Source: Terriglobia bacterium (GTDB lineage Bacteria; Acidobacteriota; Terriglobia; Bryobacterales; UBA6623). From it: a stretch of DNA of 64,000 nt. The position numbers and the translations under genes were made by a program. Below are positions 63,017 to 64,000 of this stretch, piece after piece (the first letter of the stretch is position 1; each line of letters begins with the position of its first letter). The DNA is taken from positions 1 through 64,000 of the forward strand of contig VXMF01000037.1 of assembly GCA_009841225.1 (NCBI GenBank), given 5' to 3'. The notes beneath the pieces are model-generated. The model made no database searches. It was not told the origin of the DNA and saw only the letters and a program-made list of their open reading frames with translations.

Positions 63017-64000
63017 GTGTCGATTCGATGCGTGGTTCTAATGCTGATCGCAACGTCGTGCATTGCCGCGGCTGACGTCCGCCCCATCCCAACTGCCGGA
63101 AGATCTGCCGTAGCGGCGCGCAACGGGATGGTGGCGGCCAGCCAGCCGCTGGCCTCGCAAGTGGGCTTGCGGATTCTGCAGGAAGGCGGCAACGCCGTCG
63201 ATGCGGCTATCGCCACTGCGGCAACACTCGCCTTGGTGGCACCCATGATGACCGGGCCCGGCGGCGATATGTTCGCCTTGGTCTACATGGCCGAGACAGG
63301 CCAATTGGCCGGCCTGAACGGCAGCGGTTTTTCGCCCGCGGCCGCGAACGTCGATTTCTTCAAGCGCCGCAAGCTCGACCACATTCCCGCCAAGGGACCG
63401 TTCTCGGTCACAGTGCCGGGCGCGGTTGATGGCTGGATCACGCTGCTGGAGCGGTTCGGCACGATGTCATTGGAGCAGGTCCTAGAGCCCGCAATTCAAT
63501 ACGGCGAGCAGGGCTTCCCGGTGTCGGAGATCTTCGCCGAGAACTGGGCCAGCAACAGTTCGTCGTACAAGGATGACCCGGAGTTCGTCAAGGCGTACTA
63601 CACCGATGGCAACCCCCCGAAGCATGGCGACGTGTTCGTCAACAAACCGTTGGCTTGGACGTACCGGCAGATCGCTCGTGGCGGGCGCGACGCCTTCTAC
63701 AAGGGCGAGATCGCCCGCAGGATCGTCCAGCGCCTCAACGGCCTCGACTGGCCCATGACCGAGGCGGATCTGGCGTACCAGCACTCGGACTGGGTCGAAC
63801 CGATCAGCACGACCTACAAAGGACACCGCATCTACGAGCTGCCGCCCAACGGACAGGGCATGGCCGCGTTGGAGATGTTGAACATCCTGGAGGGCTTCGA
63901 TCTCCAGGCCGCCGGCCACAACACGGCCGACTACCTGCATCTGTTTGTCGAGGCCAAGCGGCTGGCATTCGCCGACCTTGGCGCTTGGCTGGCCGACCCG
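63017..64000 (+). CDS. Gamma-glutamyltransferase, 5' part (cut by window end)
   Basis: The first 328 codons are open to the last base of the window. After a short export signal (IATSCIAAADV) the large-subunit pattern is clear: NGMVAASQPLASQVGLRILQ, GGNAVDAAIATAATLALVAP, GPGGDMFALVY and, later, ELPPNGQGMAALEML and FVEAKRLAFAD. The autoprocessing threonine and the small subunit lie beyond the window. It should cleave glutathione or other gamma-glutamyl compounds in the periplasm. The start is GTG, with an ATG nine codons on as an alternative. No other glutathione gene is nearby. Confidence 0.88.
   Translation, partial: MSIRCVVLMLIATSCIAAADVRPIPTAGRSAVAARNGMVAASQPLASQVGLRILQEGGNAVDAAIATAATLALVAPMMTGPGGDMFALVYMAETGQLAGLNGSGFSPAAANVDFFKRRKLDHIPAKGPFSVTVPGAVDGWITLLERFGTMSLEQVLEPAIQYGEQGFPVSEIFAENWASNSSSYKDDPEFVKAYYTDGNPPKHGDVFVNKPLAWTYRQIARGGRDAFYKGEIARRIVQRLNGLDWPMTEADLAYQHSDWVEPISTTYKGHRIYELPPNGQGMAALEMLNILEGFDLQAAGHNTADYLHLFVEAKRLAFADLGAWLADP

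Overview
The window is GC-rich, densely coded DNA with no tRNA, rRNA, CRISPR array or intact insertion sequence that I can see. The gene families point to an Acidobacteriota genome, probably from a metagenome. They include a VWFA-related protein of the acidobacterial type, two very large Oar-like TonB-dependent proteins with N-terminal carboxypeptidase-regulatory domains, several type I sulfatases, and a PSCyt1/DUF1549/DUF1553 + DUF1501 pair of the kind expanded in Bryobacterales and Planctomycetes. The assignment is inferred from family content, not from a marker phylogeny.

Layout. 0-7.4 kb: VWA protein and CvpA (minus), a methyltransferase divergent from a TPR protein, then a GH2 lipoprotein converging on a sulfatase. 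7.6-17.4 kb: a minus-strand operon of a seven-TM protein, an ExbB/TolQ-like channel, a DUF2149 protein, a membrane-anchored CobN-like chelatase homologue, a giant TonB-dependent receptor and a beta-propeller. This has the composition of the Bacteroidota hmu (HmuR-HmuS-HmuTUV) tetrapyrrole-uptake loci and is the most interesting locus here. 17.4-22.1 kb: a broken Fic gene, a PqiC-like lipoprotein, a small zinc-ribbon protein, a creatininase-family hydrolase with an MFS transporter, and a decayed stretch. 22.2-29.5 kb: SpeA, an oxalyl-CoA-synthetase-like ligase, PyrF, a serine hydrolase, a HEAT-repeat sulfatase and NrdR. 30-33.2 kb: an AT-rich patch with an Rpn-family nuclease, then a BNR-repeat exported protein.

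33.4-37.9 kb: the conserved rpmH-rnpA-yidD-yidC-khpB-mnmE cluster. rpmH and rnpA seem to overlap out of frame. 38-42.5 kb: purS (apparently leaderless), a GlmS homologue whose glutaminase site has been erased, an M48 protease and a class V aminotransferase. 42.5-53.3 kb: GH32, an R2-like ligand-binding oxidase, an orphan VapB antitoxin, a GMC oxidoreductase, YciI, an NCS2 permease with an unusual cytoplasmic tail coupled to a DASS transporter, an unknown protein and a two-domain VOC protein. 53.3-64 kb: a leucine-rich-repeat protein, a third sulfatase, a second TonB-dependent protein, the divergent PSCyt1/DUF1501 pair, and a gamma-glutamyltransferase cut by the window end.

Together the genes suggest a heterotroph that degrades sulfated and plain glycans outside the cytoplasm (three sulfatases, GH2, GH32, BNR protein) and takes up large substrates through TonB-dependent porins. 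It probably scavenges a tetrapyrrole through the HmuS-like locus. Many starts lie only 5-12 nt after a -10-like hexamer, so leaderless or very short-leader transcripts may be common here.
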